Source: an uncultured Lachnospiraceae bacterium (lineage in GTDB: Bacteria; Bacillota; Clostridia; Lachnospirales; Anaerotignaceae). From it: DNA of 51,491 bases. Position 1 is the stretch's first letter; each line of letters opens with the position of its first letter. A program made the translations under genes and the position numbers. Positions 8,301-17,513 of this stretch are shown here, piece by piece. The stretch is from positions 1 through 51,491 of the forward strand of contig CALWKY010000007.1 of assembly GCA_944381395.1 (NCBI GenBank), written 5' to 3'. The notes beneath the pieces were generated by a model. The model had not been told where the DNA came from. It did not search any database and saw only the letters and a program-made list of their open reading frames with translations.

Positions 8301-8927
8301 ATGGCAAAAAAACGAAACATTATTAAAAATGGCATTTTTACAGAAAACCCTACTTTTGTACAGGTCATCGGTATGTGCCCTACCTTGGCGACAACCACTT
8401 CCGCCGTCAACGGTATCGGCATGGGGCTTTCTACCGCAGTGGTATTGGTCTGCTCCAACTGTTTTATTTCCCTGCTGCGAAAAGTCATTCCCGATAAAGT
8501 ACGGATTCCCTGCTTCATCGTAGTCATTGCTACCTTTGTTACCATTGTACAGTTTTTGCTGCAAGCTTTTTTCTCAGAGCTGAATCAGTCTTTAGGTCTT
8601 TACATTCCGCTGATTGTAGTAAACTGTATCATTTTGGGCAGAGCAGAGGCATTTGCTTCCAAAAACAGTGTGCTGGACTCCATTTGTGACGGTATCGGCA
8701 ACGGTCTGGGCTTCACACTGGCACTGACCTGCATCGGTCTGATCCGTGAGTTTTTAGGCAGCGGCACTCTCTTTGGCATGACTGTACTGCCGGAAATGTT
8801 CCCTAAGACACTGCTCTTTATCATGGCGCCCGGCGCATTCTTTACACTGGGTACTTTAATGGCAGCACTCCATTATTTGCAGGCGAAGAAAGCCGAACAT
8901 ACTAAGAAAGGAGGAAAAGAAGCATGA
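8301..8927 (+). CDS. rnfE: Rnf complex subunit RnfE
   Basis: RnfE is a 208-residue integral membrane subunit homologous to NqrD. Six hydrophobic segments and the motifs NPTFVQVIGMCPTLA and LGRAEAFASKN identify it. It begins just after rnfG, with AAAGGCGG upstream, and its stop overlaps the rnfA start (ATGA). RnfE and RnfA are inverted-topology partners that form the membrane core where electron transfer is coupled to ion movement. Confidence 0.95.
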   Translation: MAKKRNIIKNGIFTENPTFVQVIGMCPTLATTTSAVNGIGMGLSTAVVLVCSNCFISLLRKVIPDKVRIPCFIVVIATFVTIVQFLLQAFFSELNQSLGLYIPLIVVNCIILGRAEAFASKNSVLDSICDGIGNGLGFTLALTCIGLIREFLGSGTLFGMTVLPEMFPKTLLFIMAPGAFFTLGTLMAALHYLQAKKAEHTKKGGKEA

Positions 8928-9502
8928 ACCTCTTTTTACTCCTGTTAGCAGGCATTTTTGTCAATAACTATGTCCTGTCCCAGTTCTTAGGCATCTGTCC
9001 TTTCCTGGGTGTTTCCAAAAAGATTGAAACAGCAGCCGGTATGGGCATTGCCGTTATCTTCGTTATCGTGCTGGCATCCGCTGCCAGCTGGGCAGTATAC
9101 CATTTATTACTGGTACCGTTAAAAATGGAATACCTCTACAATATCGCCTTTATTCTGGTGATTGCTTCTTTGGTGCAGTTTGTAGAAATGTTCCTGAAAA
9201 AATCAATGCCCGCCCTGTATCAGGCATTGGGCGTGTTCCTGCCTTTGATTACTACCAACTGCGCTGTATTGGGCGTGGCTGTGGTAAATATGCAGAAGGA
9301 TTACAGCCTCATTGAGTCTGTAGTCAATGGCTTTGGCGGCGCCTGCGGTTTTGCTTTAGCCATTGTACTGTTTGCGGGCATTCGGGAACGTATTGCGGAA
9401 AACGATATTCCCAAGGCATTCCAGGGCTATCCGCTGGCACTGATTACCGCCGGACTGATGTCTATTGCATTTTTGGGTTTCAGCGGTTTAATCCAGGTAT
9501 AA
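8924..9502 (+). CDS. rnfA: Rnf complex subunit RnfA
   Basis: RnfA is a 192-residue membrane subunit homologous to NqrE, with six predicted helices. NNYVLSQFLGICPFLGVS and TTNCAVLGVAV are family signatures, including cysteines in the helices that bind the intramembrane iron-sulfur centre in related complexes. It is translationally coupled to rnfE by ATGA, and AAAGGAGG lies just upstream within rnfE. Confidence 0.95.
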   Translation: MNLFLLLLAGIFVNNYVLSQFLGICPFLGVSKKIETAAGMGIAVIFVIVLASAASWAVYHLLLVPLKMEYLYNIAFILVIASLVQFVEMFLKKSMPALYQALGVFLPLITTNCAVLGVAVVNMQKDYSLIESVVNGFGGACGFALAIVLFAGIRERIAENDIPKAFQGYPLALITAGLMSIAFLGFSGLIQV

Positions 9503-9517
9503 GGAGGGGGACGGAAT

Positions 9518-10363
9518 ATGAATTGGATGAATATACTTTACCCCGTATTGGGTTTAGGCGGTCTGGGTCTGCTTTTTGGCGGCTGTCTGGGATTTGCGGG
9601 TAAAATCTTCCGTGTGGAAGAAGACCCGAAAGAAGCGGAAATCCTCTCCACACTGCCCGGCGCCAACTGCGGCGGCTGTGGTTATCCCGGCTGTGCAGGC
9701 TGTGCAGCCGCTATTGCAAAAGGCGATGCACCTGTCAATGCCTGCCCCGTAGGCGGTGCCCCTGTAGCAGAAAAAATTGCTGCTATACTGGGTGTTTCCG
9801 CGGAAGAAGGAGAAGCCGTGACGGCATTTGTCCATTGCAGCGGTACTTGTGAAAAGGCAAACCAGTCCTATGACTACTGTGGTATTTCCGACTGTGAAAT
9901 GGCCGTACAACTGGCGGGCAAAGGTCCCAAAAGCTGTTCTTTTGGCTGTTTAGGTATGGGCAGCTGCGTAAAAGCCTGTCCTTTTGGCGCTATCCATATT
10001 GAAAACGGCATTGCAAAAGTAGACAGCAGTCTCTGCCGTGCCTGCGGCAAATGCGTTGCCGTTTGCCCCAAGCACCTGATTACCCTGGTACCTGTATCCA
10101 AAAAGGTACGGGTGGGCTGTTCTTCTCTCAAGAGCGGCAAAGAAGTATTGTCTGTGTGCAAAGCTGGCTGTATCGGCTGTGGTATTTGCGAAAAAACCTG
10201 CCCCTTTGACGCCATTCACGTGGTAGATCATCTGGCAGTAATCGATTACACCAAATGTAAAAACTGTGGTCTTTGTGCCAATAAGTGTCCGAAGGGTGTT
10301 TTAACAGGCAAAAAACCGCTGCCGAAAAAAGAACCGGCGCCTGAAACAGATACACCCGCATAA
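9518..10363 (+). CDS. rnfB: Rnf complex subunit RnfB, ferredoxin-input polyferredoxin
   Basis: RnfB is the likely entry point for electrons from reduced ferredoxin. The 281-residue product has one N-terminal membrane helix, then the CGGCGYPGCAGCA cluster motif, then two ferredoxin-like domains with four CxxCxxCxxxCP-type motifs: CLGMGSCVKACP, CRACGKCVAVCP, CIGCGICEKTCP and CKNCGLCANKCP. The short Lys/Pro-rich tail ends the operon. An AAGGAGGGGG lies ahead of the ATG. A terminator follows at 10374-10419. Confidence 0.95.
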   Translation: MNWMNILYPVLGLGGLGLLFGGCLGFAGKIFRVEEDPKEAEILSTLPGANCGGCGYPGCAGCAAAIAKGDAPVNACPVGGAPVAEKIAAILGVSAEEGEAVTAFVHCSGTCEKANQSYDYCGISDCEMAVQLAGKGPKSCSFGCLGMGSCVKACPFGAIHIENGIAKVDSSLCRACGKCVAVCPKHLITLVPVSKKVRVGCSSLKSGKEVLSVCKAGCIGCGICEKTCPFDAIHVVDHLAVIDYTKCKNCGLCANKCPKGVLTGKKPLPKKEPAPETDTPA

Positions 10364-10373
10364 GCTTACAATA

Positions 10374-10419
10374 AAAAACGATGCAGCTATTTCTCCATAG
10401 AAAAAGCCGCATCGTTTTT
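10374..10419. terminator. Terminator between rnfB and the ccdA-tlpA gene
   Basis: AAAAACGATGC (10374-10384) pairs with GCATCGTTTTT (10409-10419). The A-run and T-run make it usable from both sides of this convergent junction. Confidence 0.85.
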
Positions 10420-10436
10420 CTTTTCCTCTGATCCAT

Positions 10437-11726
10437 TTATTTTCTTACGCCTGTCATAGTCTGTTCGATTATGCTGTCCATCATATCCCTGCTCAAAGAA
10501 CCTTGGATATATCCGAATACTTCGCTTTGATCCGAAATCATAAATGTAGTAGGCAGGCTGCGAATACCATAAGCGGAAAATACACTGCCGTCTACATCCA
10601 TCAATACTGGATAAGTGTATCCGTTTTCTTTCAGAAATGCCACAATTTCTTCCTGGGATACATCTGTATTTCTGGGATATTGGTCAGAAACAGGGTTTGC
10701 TACGCCAAGAACAATCAGATCTCCTGTATTTTCACCCCATTCTTCATAAAGCCGCTGTATATCCGGCATCTCCATCAAGCAGGGCGGGCACCAGGTAGCC
10801 CAGAAATTTAAAAATACTGTTTTGCCTGCATAGTCGGAAAGCTGATGGGCATTGCCGTATTGGTCATACAAAGTAAAATCCGTTGCAGGGGGAAGAGACT
10901 CTGCTTCCTCCTGTTTTTCCTCTGTCTGGGTATCTTCTGAAACAGCATCCTGTTTGTCTGTCTGTGTTTGCGACTGGGCAGCCGCAGGCGTTCCCAATGC
11001 GGAAAATGCCGCAGACATGCGGGTAAGCAGTCCTGTCGCCATTAAAATACCCATCACAATCATTAAAACGGCGCCAATTTTCACGGTATACTGTACTACA
11101 CCACGGTATTTCCGAAACAGGTCCAGCAAGGAACTGGTAAAAAGACCTACCAATAAGAAGGGAATTACAAATCCCAATGTATATACACCAATGAGGAAAA
11201 ATCCTTGCGCTGCGGTATCCGAAGACCCCGCCATCAATAAAACGGAGGTCAGCGCAGGACCCACACAAGGTGTCCAGGCAAAGGAAAAAGTAAATCCAAA
11301 CACCACTGCCGTCAGCGGGCTCATAGCCAAGCGGTCCAAATGGAACGGCAAGCGGTGCTCTGCCGCAAGAAGGGTGCTCTGTCCAAAAACCCCCAGCTGG
11401 TATAACCCGAAAAATACAATGAGTATTCCGCCGATTACGGTAATCACATGCTGATATTTGGAAAAGAACTGCCCTGCTGCCGTGACACCCAATCCCAGAA
11501 GAAAAAACGCAAAGGAAACACCCAAAACAAAAAAGAAGGTATTCACCAATACTTTCTTCCGGTTATAATGTATGGAACCATCTTCCTCTGCCCTTCGAAT
11601 GCCGCCGGATAAATATCCCATATAAAGCGGCACCAATGGAAGCACACAGGGAGAGAAAAAGCTGAGGATTCCCTGCAAAAATACCGTAACTGCTGAAATA
11701 CTGACAGAAATGTCAAATCCGTTCAT
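10437..11726 (-). CDS. CcdA-like thiol:disulfide transporter fused to a TlpA-like thioredoxin domain
   Basis: Residues 1-235 form a CcdA/DsbD-type membrane domain with the paired cysteines SFFSPCVLP (C27) and AWTPCVGPA (C154), which carry reducing equivalents across the membrane. A Gln/Glu/Thr-rich linker (about 250-280) leads to a TlpA/ResA-like domain with WATWCPPC (C313, C316) and the cis-proline loop SLPTTF. One polypeptide thus holds both the membrane relay and the extracytoplasmic thioredoxin, probably to reduce exported or surface protein thiols. The ATG at 11726 has AAAGGAGG upstream. The gene stands alone with its own strong promoter, and no cytochrome c genes are nearby. Confidence 0.9.
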   Translation of the reverse strand: MNGFDISVSISAVTVFLQGILSFFSPCVLPLVPLYMGYLSGGIRRAEEDGSIHYNRKKVLVNTFFFVLGVSFAFFLLGLGVTAAGQFFSKYQHVITVIGGILIVFFGLYQLGVFGQSTLLAAEHRLPFHLDRLAMSPLTAVVFGFTFSFAWTPCVGPALTSVLLMAGSSDTAAQGFFLIGVYTLGFVIPFLLVGLFTSSLLDLFRKYRGVVQYTVKIGAVLMIVMGILMATGLLTRMSAAFSALGTPAAAQSQTQTDKQDAVSEDTQTEEKQEEAESLPPATDFTLYDQYGNAHQLSDYAGKTVFLNFWATWCPPCLMEMPDIQRLYEEWGENTGDLIVLGVANPVSDQYPRNTDVSQEEIVAFLKENGYTYPVLMDVDGSVFSAYGIRSLPTTFMISDQSEVFGYIQGSLSRDMMDSIIEQTMTGVRK

Positions 11727-11807
11727 GGATAACCTCCTTTATGCGGTTTATACTTTTATATGAAAGAACTGCTTTTCTATTTCCTTTTTATTCCGGAAAT
11801 ACTACTT

Positions 11808-11843
11808 GTTCGCTAGTATATAATAGGTCATCTGCCCTGTCAA
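11808..11843 (-). promoter_or_regulatory. Promoter of the ccdA-tlpA gene
   Basis: On the minus strand TTGACA (11843-11838), 17 bases, TATACT (11820-11815) is close to the sigma-A consensus. The predicted leader is about 80 nt. Confidence 0.7.
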
Positions 11844-12448
11844 TTCCTCTTATTATAGTGCTCCACACAGATAATCCGGACGAAAGCATGCGCCATCTTA
11901 TCGTTCCCCTTCCTCCATAAATGGATACATTCCGGCATTGGATTCCTAATATAAAAATTTCTATCCCTTGCCTGGTATAAAAACACCTGATTTCGCGCAA
12001 AATAGGATGGTGCAATGAAGCTCTGCCAAACATAGGATTTTGTATACAGCACAAGAACATTTGAATTTTCGCCACTATGCTTTCAGGAAAATTTCAAATC
12101 TATATTCCTTAAAATTCTGTTTCCATACAAAAAAACCGATAGTTTTACTTCATTATTACCAAATTCTATCCTGTTTTTAATCATTAAAATTGTGCTTTTC
12201 GTAAATTTTTTTAAAATTTTTAAAAAAAATAATATCCAAATATTTTCTATTCATTATCATTTGAGAATGATTATTTGTGCCGGTTTGTTCTAAAATTGAT
12301 ACAAGATTTTTCAGCTCTTCCCCTCAAAAAAGAGAAAATAAATCACTTGGCAAAGAAGAACAAAGCTTTAACCCGTTGATTGCTTTTCTATGAATACACA
12401 GACAAAAAACGTCTCGTCAAAAGTGCCAAAAACATTGATAGTCCGGGC
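11844..12448. other. Long gene-free upstream region of pflB
   Basis: No gene is supported in these 600 bases. The part from 12110 to 12330 is extremely AT-rich with A- and T-tracts that would bend DNA. A near-palindrome TTATCATT-TGAG-AATGATTA (12254-12273) resembles a Fur-type box, with one mismatch between arms. Short open frames here have no ribosome binding site. Confidence 0.45.
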
Positions 12449-12496
12449 TTTTGCGCAAAATGGCCGCCTTGACTTTTCCGCAAAGTATGTTATCAT
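12449..12496 (+). promoter_or_regulatory. pflB promoter with adjacent 12-bp palindrome
   Basis: TTGACT (12469-12474), 16 bases, TATCAT (12491-12496) is the likely pflB promoter. A perfect palindrome TTTTGCGCAAAA (12449-12460) sits 8 bases upstream of the -35, a position suited to an activator or repressor. The leader before the pflB ATG is about 140 nt and contains a GGAGG/CCTCC pairing (12513-12540). Confidence 0.6.
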
Positions 12497-12646
12497 ATAG
12501 ACAAAGATTTGCAGGAGGTGCAGAGCAAACCTCTCCTCCTCCGCCAATACTCTTTCTCCTTTAGAAAGAAAAATATCTCAGGCAGCAAATCCAAAAAAGA
12601 AAAAGAAAAAATAATTTTTATTATCCCAAAAAGGAGGCAAAATAAA

Positions 12647-14923
12647 ATGGAAAACAAGAATTTTGCACAGTGGGAAGGTTTTGAAGGTCGTATGTGGAAA
12701 GATGAAATCAACGTTCGTGATTTCATTCAGAAGAACTATACTCCTTACGATGGCGACTCTTCCTTCCTGGCAGGTCCTACCGAATCTACCAACAAGCTGT
12801 GGGGTGCTCTGAGCAAGCTGCAGAAAGAAGAACGTGCTAAGGGCGGCGTTTTGGATTGCGAAACTGAAATCGTATCCAGCATCACTGCATATGGTCCTGG
12901 CTATATCGATGAATCCCTGAAGGATGAAGAAAAGATCGTTGGTCTGCAGACCGATAAGCCTTTGAAGAGAGCATTCATGCCTTATGGCGGTATTAGAATG
13001 GCAGAAGAAGCTTGCAGAGAGTATGGTTATGAACCCAGCCCTGAACTGCACACCATCTTCACCAAGTATGCTCGTACTCACAACCAGGGCGTATTCGATG
13101 CTTACACTCCTGAGATGAAGCTGGCTCGTCACTGCAAGATTCTGACCGGTCTGCCTGACACTTACAGCCGTGGTCGTATCGTTGGCGACTACCGTCGTGT
13201 AGCACTGTACGGCGTAGATGTACTGATCGAAGAAAAGACCGCTGACTTCAACAACTGCGGTTGCGGCGTTATGACTGATGACATCATCCGTCAGAGAGAA
13301 GAACTGACCCTGCAGATCAACGCTCTGAAGGATATGAAGGCAATGGCAGCAAGCTACGGTTTCGATATCTCCCTGCCTGCAGCAAACGCTAAGGAAGCAG
13401 TACAGTGGCTGTACTTTGGTTATCTGGCAGCTATTAAAACACAAAACGGCGCTGCAATGAGCGTTGGTCGTGTTTCCACTTTCCTGGATATCTATATTCA
13501 GCGTGACCTGGAAAAGGGTCTGATCACTGAAGCAGAAGCTCAGGAATTGATCGACCATTTCGTAATGAAGCTGAGAATGGTTAAGTTCGCTCGTATCGAA
13601 TCTTACAACCAGCTGTTCTCCGGTGACCCCGTATGGGCAACTCTGGAAGTAGCAGGTACTGGTCTGGACGGCCGCTCCATGGTAACTAAGAACGACTTCC
13701 GTTTCCTGCACACCCTGGAGAACATGGGTCCTGCTCCCGAGCCTAACCTGACCATTCTGTACACCAAGAACCTGCCTTACAACTTCAGAAAGTACGCAAC
13801 CGAAATTTCCATTAGAACCAGCTCCGTTCAGTATGAGAACGATGATGTTATGAAACCCGAGTGGGGCGACGACTACAGCATCTGCTGCTGTGTATCCGCT
13901 ACTCAGACTGGTAAGGAAATGCAGTTCTTCGGCGCTCGTGCTAACCTGGCTAAGTGCTTGCTGTACGCTATCAACGGTGGTAAAGATGAAATGAAGCTGG
14001 ATAAGAGCGGCAACCCCGTTCAGATGGGTCCTGCTTACACCCCTATCACTTCCGAATATCTGGACTTCGACGAAGTTATGGCGAAGTATGATACCATGAT
14101 GGAATGGCTGGCAGGTCTGTATGTAAACATCCTGAACCTGATCCAGTATATGCATGATAAGTACTACTATGAAGCAATCCAGATGGCTTTGATTGATACC
14201 GATGTACGTCGTACTTTCGCAACCGGTATCGCTGGTTTCTCTCATGTAGTAGACTCCCTGAGCGCTATTAAGTACGCTAAGGTTAAGTGCGTAAGAAACG
14301 ATAAGGGTCTGGTTACCGGCTATGAAGTAGAAGGCGACTTCCCTAGATACGGCAACGATGATGACCGTGCCGATGATATCGCTGTATGGCTGTTAAAGAC
14401 TTTCGTAACCAAGATTAAGAAACATCACACTTACAGAAACTCCGAGCCTACCACCTCTATCCTGACCATTACTTCCAACGTTGTATATGGTAAGGCTACC
14501 GGCGATATGCCCGACGGACGTAAGGCTGGCGAACCTCTGAGCCCTGGTGCTAACCCCGCTTACGGCGCAGAAAAGAGCGGTCTGGTTGCTTCCTTGAACT
14601 CCACCGCTAAACTGCCTTATCACTGGGCTCTGGATGGTATCTCCAATACTCAGACCATGAACCCCAACGCACTGGGTCACAATGAAGCTGAACAGTCCAA
14701 GAACCTGGTTCAGGTACTGGATGGTTACTTCACTCAGGGTGCTCATCACCTGAACGTAAACGTATTCGGTGTAGAAAAGCTGAAAGACGCTATGGAACAT
14801 CCCGAAAAGGAAGAATACGCAAACTTCACCATCCGTGTATCCGGTTACGCAGTTAAGTTCATCGACCTGACTCGTGAACAGCAGCTGGATGTAATCTCCA
14901 GAACTTGCCACGCTTCCCTGTAA
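12647..14923 (+). CDS. pflB: Pyruvate formate-lyase (formate C-acetyltransferase)
   Basis: This glycyl radical enzyme cleaves pyruvate with CoA to acetyl-CoA and formate. The 758-residue product has the catalytic cysteines in [11 protein letters not shown] (C414 and C415 by alignment to the family CC pair), followed by [12 protein letters not shown]. The radical glycine is in RVSGYAVKF (G733) near the C-terminus. The ATG at 12647 has AAAGGAGG upstream; the longer open frame to 12509 would use a TTG overlapping the leader and was rejected. Codon use is highly biased, as expected for an abundant fermentation enzyme. The activase pflA follows after a hairpin with a U-tract. Confidence 0.97.
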   Translation: MENKNFAQWEGFEGRMWKDEINVRDFIQKNYTPYDGDSSFLAGPTESTNKLWGALSKLQKEERAKGGVLDCETEIVSSITAYGPGYIDESLKDEEKIVGLQTDKPLKRAFMPYGGIRMAEEACREYGYEPSPELHTIFTKYARTHNQGVFDAYTPEMKLARHCKILTGLPDTYSRGRIVGDYRRVALYGVDVLIEEKTADFNNCGCGVMTDDIIRQREELTLQINALKDMKAMAASYGFDISLPAANAKEAVQWLYFGYLAAIKTQNGAAMSVGRVSTFLDIYIQRDLEKGLITEAEAQELIDHFVMKLRMVKFARIESYNQLFSGDPVWATLEVAGTGLDGRSMVTKNDFRFLHTLENMGPAPEPNLTILYTKNLPYNFRKYATEISIRTSSVQYENDDVMKPEWGDDYSICCCVSATQTGKEMQFFGARANLAKCLLYAINGGKDEMKLDKSGNPVQMGPAYTPITSEYLDFDEVMAKYDTMMEWLAGLYVNILNLIQYMHDKYYYEAIQMALIDTDVRRTFATGIAGFSHVVDSLSAIKYAKVKCVRNDKGLVTGYEVEGDFPRYGNDDDRADDIAVWLLKTFVTKIKKHHTYRNSEPTTSILTITSNVVYGKATGDMPDGRKAGEPLSPGANPAYGAEKSGLVASLNSTAKLPYHWALDGISNTQTMNPNALGHNEAEQSKNLVQVLDGYFTQGAHHLNVNVFGVEKLKDAMEHPEKEEYANFTIRVSGYAVKFIDLTREQQLDVISRTCHASL

Positions 14924-14983
14924 TTGGGAGGGGACAGATTCCCGGAAGATCATTCGTTCAACTGTAAAGGATGAATAAATGAA

Positions 14984-15030
14984 GTGCCGGTCACTGCGGT
15001 GGAAACGCTGTGGAGACCGGCACTTTTTTT
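14984..15030 (+). terminator. Intrinsic terminator between pflB and pflA
   Basis: GTGCCGGTC (14984-14992) pairs with GACCGGCAC (15015-15023), continued inward by a second helix with a T-T mismatch, and is followed by seven T. No clear promoter follows before pflA, so partial read-through probably sets a high pflB to pflA ratio. Confidence 0.8.
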
Positions 15031-15055
15031 ACAAAATAACAGGAGGAAAACGAGA

Positions 15056-15820
15056 ATGACAGAAACAAATAACACAGTGCCCAAGGGCAAAGTTAGTTCT
15101 CTGGAAACTTTTGGTCTGGTAGACGGTCCTGGTGTAAGATTTGTAGTATTTTTACAGGGCTGCCGTATGCGCTGCAAATACTGCCATAACCCCGAAACCT
15201 GGAATATGAACGGCGGTGAGGAATGGACTGCTGCTGATCTGTTCAAACGTGCATACCGTTATCTGCCTTATTGGGGCGAAGAAGGCGGTATCACCGTAAG
15301 CGGCGGCGAGCCTATGCTGCAAATGGAATTCGTAACAGAATTATTCCGTTTGGCAAAAGAAAAAGGTGTAAATACCACTTTGGACACCAGTGGTAATCCC
15401 TTCTCCATGGATCCCGCTTTTTTGGAAAAATTCGATAAACTGATGGAAGTTACCGACCTGTTCATGCTGGATCTGAAAGAAATGGATCCTAAGAAGCATA
15501 AAGAACTGACTGGCCACACCAATGAAAACATTTTGCAGATGGCAACTTACCTTTCTGATCATAATAAGAGAATGTGGCTGCGTCATGTATTGGTGCCTAA
15601 TCTGACCGATGATGAGGCAGGTCTGAAGGAAATGGATGCTTTCATCGATACCCTGAAGAGTGTAGAACGTGTGGAAGTATTGCCTTACCACACTTTGGCT
15701 ATCTCCAAGTGGGAGAACCTGGGTATCGCTTATCCCCTGGAAGGCGTAGAAGGTCCTACCGATGCAGAAAAAGAGCGCGCGGAAAAACTGCTGCATACCG
15801 CAGAAAGATTTAAAAAATAA
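15056..15820 (+). CDS. pflA: Pyruvate formate-lyase activating enzyme, radical SAM
   Basis: This 254-residue radical SAM enzyme installs the glycyl radical on PflB. The CX3CX2C cluster motif CRMRCKYC (C36, C40, C43) is followed by GGEEWTA and the SAM-binding SGGEP motif (VSGGEPMLQ). ETFGLVDGPGVRFV near the start is diagnostic for PFL activases. The ATG at 15056 is preceded by AGGAGG; the upstream in-frame extension lies in the terminator hairpin. A terminator follows the gene. Confidence 0.96.
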   Translation: MTETNNTVPKGKVSSLETFGLVDGPGVRFVVFLQGCRMRCKYCHNPETWNMNGGEEWTAADLFKRAYRYLPYWGEEGGITVSGGEPMLQMEFVTELFRLAKEKGVNTTLDTSGNPFSMDPAFLEKFDKLMEVTDLFMLDLKEMDPKKHKELTGHTNENILQMATYLSDHNKRMWLRHVLVPNLTDDEAGLKEMDAFIDTLKSVERVEVLPYHTLAISKWENLGIAYPLEGVEGPTDAEKERAEKLLHTAERFKK

Positions 15821-15850
15821 ACCATATGGTTTTGGAAAGCGTCAAAAAAG

Positions 15851-15879
15851 CCGACACGGAAATTCCGTATCGGTTTTTT
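15851..15879 (+). terminator. Terminator after pflA
   Basis: CCGA-C-ACGGAA pairs with TTCCGT-A-TCGG (15851-15873) and is followed by six T. Confidence 0.8.
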
Positions 15880-16038
15880 CTTTGTTCCACAGCGGCGGCA
15901 TCGTATTTTTTTTCGAATAAATCTGCAAAAAAGAATGTATTTTTTTGTCATCTGACGCCGGGAAAGGGCTCTTTTTCTGTTTTCTTTAAATCAGAAATAT
16001 GGTATACTGAACCTGTCTTATGAAAAGGAGGTTCCACA

Positions 16039-16296
16039 ATGAAAGGACGCACACAAAATATCTGGATTTTACTGCTGCTTATGTTAGCCGGCGTCGTATT
16101 AGGCGGTTTTATTGGACAAGCGTTGGGAAGCATTCCCGCACTGAGCTGGTTAAATTATGGGTCCAGTTTTGGGCTCAGTTCTCCCCTCGTTTTGGATCTT
16201 GGCGTGCTGACACTGCAATTTGCGTGCACCATTCGTTTCACCATTGCAGGTATCTTTGGTATCGCGTTGGCTTTTTTACTTTATCGCAAACTTTAA
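16039..16296 (+). CDS. DUF4321 small membrane protein
   Basis: This 85-residue protein has two hydrophobic segments (about residues 9-32 and 57-82) joined by a loop with LNYGSSFGLSSPLVLDLGVL. That pattern matches the DUF4321 family, which is common in Clostridia just upstream of mreB. AAAAGGAGG precedes the ATG. The function is unknown; position suggests a link to envelope or cell-shape genes. Confidence 0.75.
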   Translation: MKGRTQNIWILLLLMLAGVVLGGFIGQALGSIPALSWLNYGSSFGLSSPLVLDLGVLTLQFACTIRFTIAGIFGIALAFLLYRKL

Positions 16297-16352
16297 TCAT
16301 TGTTTTTGTCGAAAAAATCATCCTCTCTTTTTCTCTTTTTTCTAGGGATTCA

Positions 16353-16381
16353 TTGAAAAATTGCGAAAAAAGGGGTATGAT
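16353..16381 (+). promoter_or_regulatory. mreB operon promoter
   Basis: TTGAAA (16353-16358), 17 bases, TATGAT (16376-16381), about 80 bases before the mreB ATG. Confidence 0.6.
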
Positions 16382-16460
16382 AAAATATACGGTTATTTTT
16401 TAGAAGAAACAATATAGCTGGCTTTCAAAAGCAGCATTCTATAGCAGAAAGGAGTAAACT

Positions 16461-17489
16461 ATGTTTTTTAAAGATATGGGTATCGATTTAGGTACCGCGA
16501 ATACTCTGGTTTATATGCGTGAGAAGGGAATTGTCATCAATGAACCTTCTGTAGTAGCCATCAATACAGAAACAAAAGAAGTTTTAGCCGTAGGTAACGA
16601 AGCGAAAGAAATGATTGGACGTACCCCTGGCAATATTGTGGCAATCCGCCCTATGAAAGACGGCGTTATTGCCGATTTTGATGTAACCCAGGCAATGCTG
16701 CGTTATTTCATCAACCGTGCCTATGTACGTTCTCTTTTCGGTCCTCGTCCCCGTATTGTCATTTGCGTGCCTTCCGGTGTAACCGAAGTGGAAAAACGCG
16801 CTGTTTTAGAAGCAGCCATTGCGGCAAGCTCTCGTGAAAAAGATACTTATTTAATCGAAGAACCTATGGCGGCCTCCATCGGCGCAGGGCTTCCTGTAGC
16901 AGATCCTACCGGAAGCATGGTAGTAGATATCGGCGGCGGCACCAGTGAAGTTGCCGTTATCTCTTTGGGCGGTATTGTAACCAGCACCTCTTTACGCGTA
17001 GCCGGCGATGCGCTGGATGCAGCCATTGTGAACCATGTAAAGAAAGAATTCAATCTGGCCATTGGTGACCGCACCGCAGAAGAAATCAAAATCAACATCG
17101 GTTCCGTATATCCCAGAGAGCAGGAAGTTGAAATGGAAATTCGCGGCAGAGACTTAGTAACTGGTCTGCCTAAAACAGTTACCATCAATTCCATGGATGT
17201 GCGGAAAGCCTTAGAAGAGCCTGTTGGTTCTATCATTGACAGCATTAAGCAGACATTGGAGGCAACTCCTCCCGAACTGGCAGCTGATATTATGGAATTT
17301 GGCATTACCCTCACTGGCGGCGGCGCTTTGCTGCAAGGTCTGGACAAGCTCATTACTGCTGAAACCGGTATGCCCGTTAATATTGCCAATGAACCTCTTA
17401 ACTGCGTTGCCATCGGTACCGGGCTGGTACTGGAACACATTGATACATTGAAAAATGTATTGATCTCTCCCAGAAAAGTTACATTCTGA
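16461..17489 (+). CDS. mreB: Rod-shape determining protein MreB
   Basis: MreB is the bacterial actin that guides sidewall synthesis by moving with the elongasome. The 342-residue product has the ATPase phosphate loops [14 protein letters not shown] at the start and [14 protein letters not shown] in the middle, [12 protein letters not shown], and the adenosine loop [11 protein letters not shown]. An AAAGGAG precedes the ATG. It opens a row of genes on the same strand (mreCD, mrdA, minCDE). Confidence 0.96.
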   Translation: MFFKDMGIDLGTANTLVYMREKGIVINEPSVVAINTETKEVLAVGNEAKEMIGRTPGNIVAIRPMKDGVIADFDVTQAMLRYFINRAYVRSLFGPRPRIVICVPSGVTEVEKRAVLEAAIAASSREKDTYLIEEPMAASIGAGLPVADPTGSMVVDIGGGTSEVAVISLGGIVTSTSLRVAGDALDAAIVNHVKKEFNLAIGDRTAEEIKINIGSVYPREQEVEMEIRGRDLVTGLPKTVTINSMDVRKALEEPVGSIIDSIKQTLEATPPELAADIMEFGITLTGGGALLQGLDKLITAETGMPVNIANEPLNCVAIGTGLVLEHIDTLKNVLISPRKVTF

Positions 17490-17513
17490 AAACAGTAAAA
17501 AGGAGTGGCAGCA

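Noticed and set aside
11788..12075. A 95-codon open frame on the minus strand between ccdA-tlpA and pflB
   Set aside because: It covers the promoter of the ccdA-tlpA gene, lacks a ribosome binding site and has no recognisable motif.
12509..12646. N-terminal extension of PFL by 46 residues
   Set aside because: It would start at a TTG next to the leader's GGAGG, is Lys/Ser-rich and unlike PFL, while the ATG at 12647 has a proper ribosome binding site and the usual N-terminus.
12578..14245. A 555-codon open frame antisense to pflB
   Set aside because: It is the shadow of a highly biased coding sequence; its composition (Gln, Val, His rich) mirrors pflB codons and no start signal is seen.
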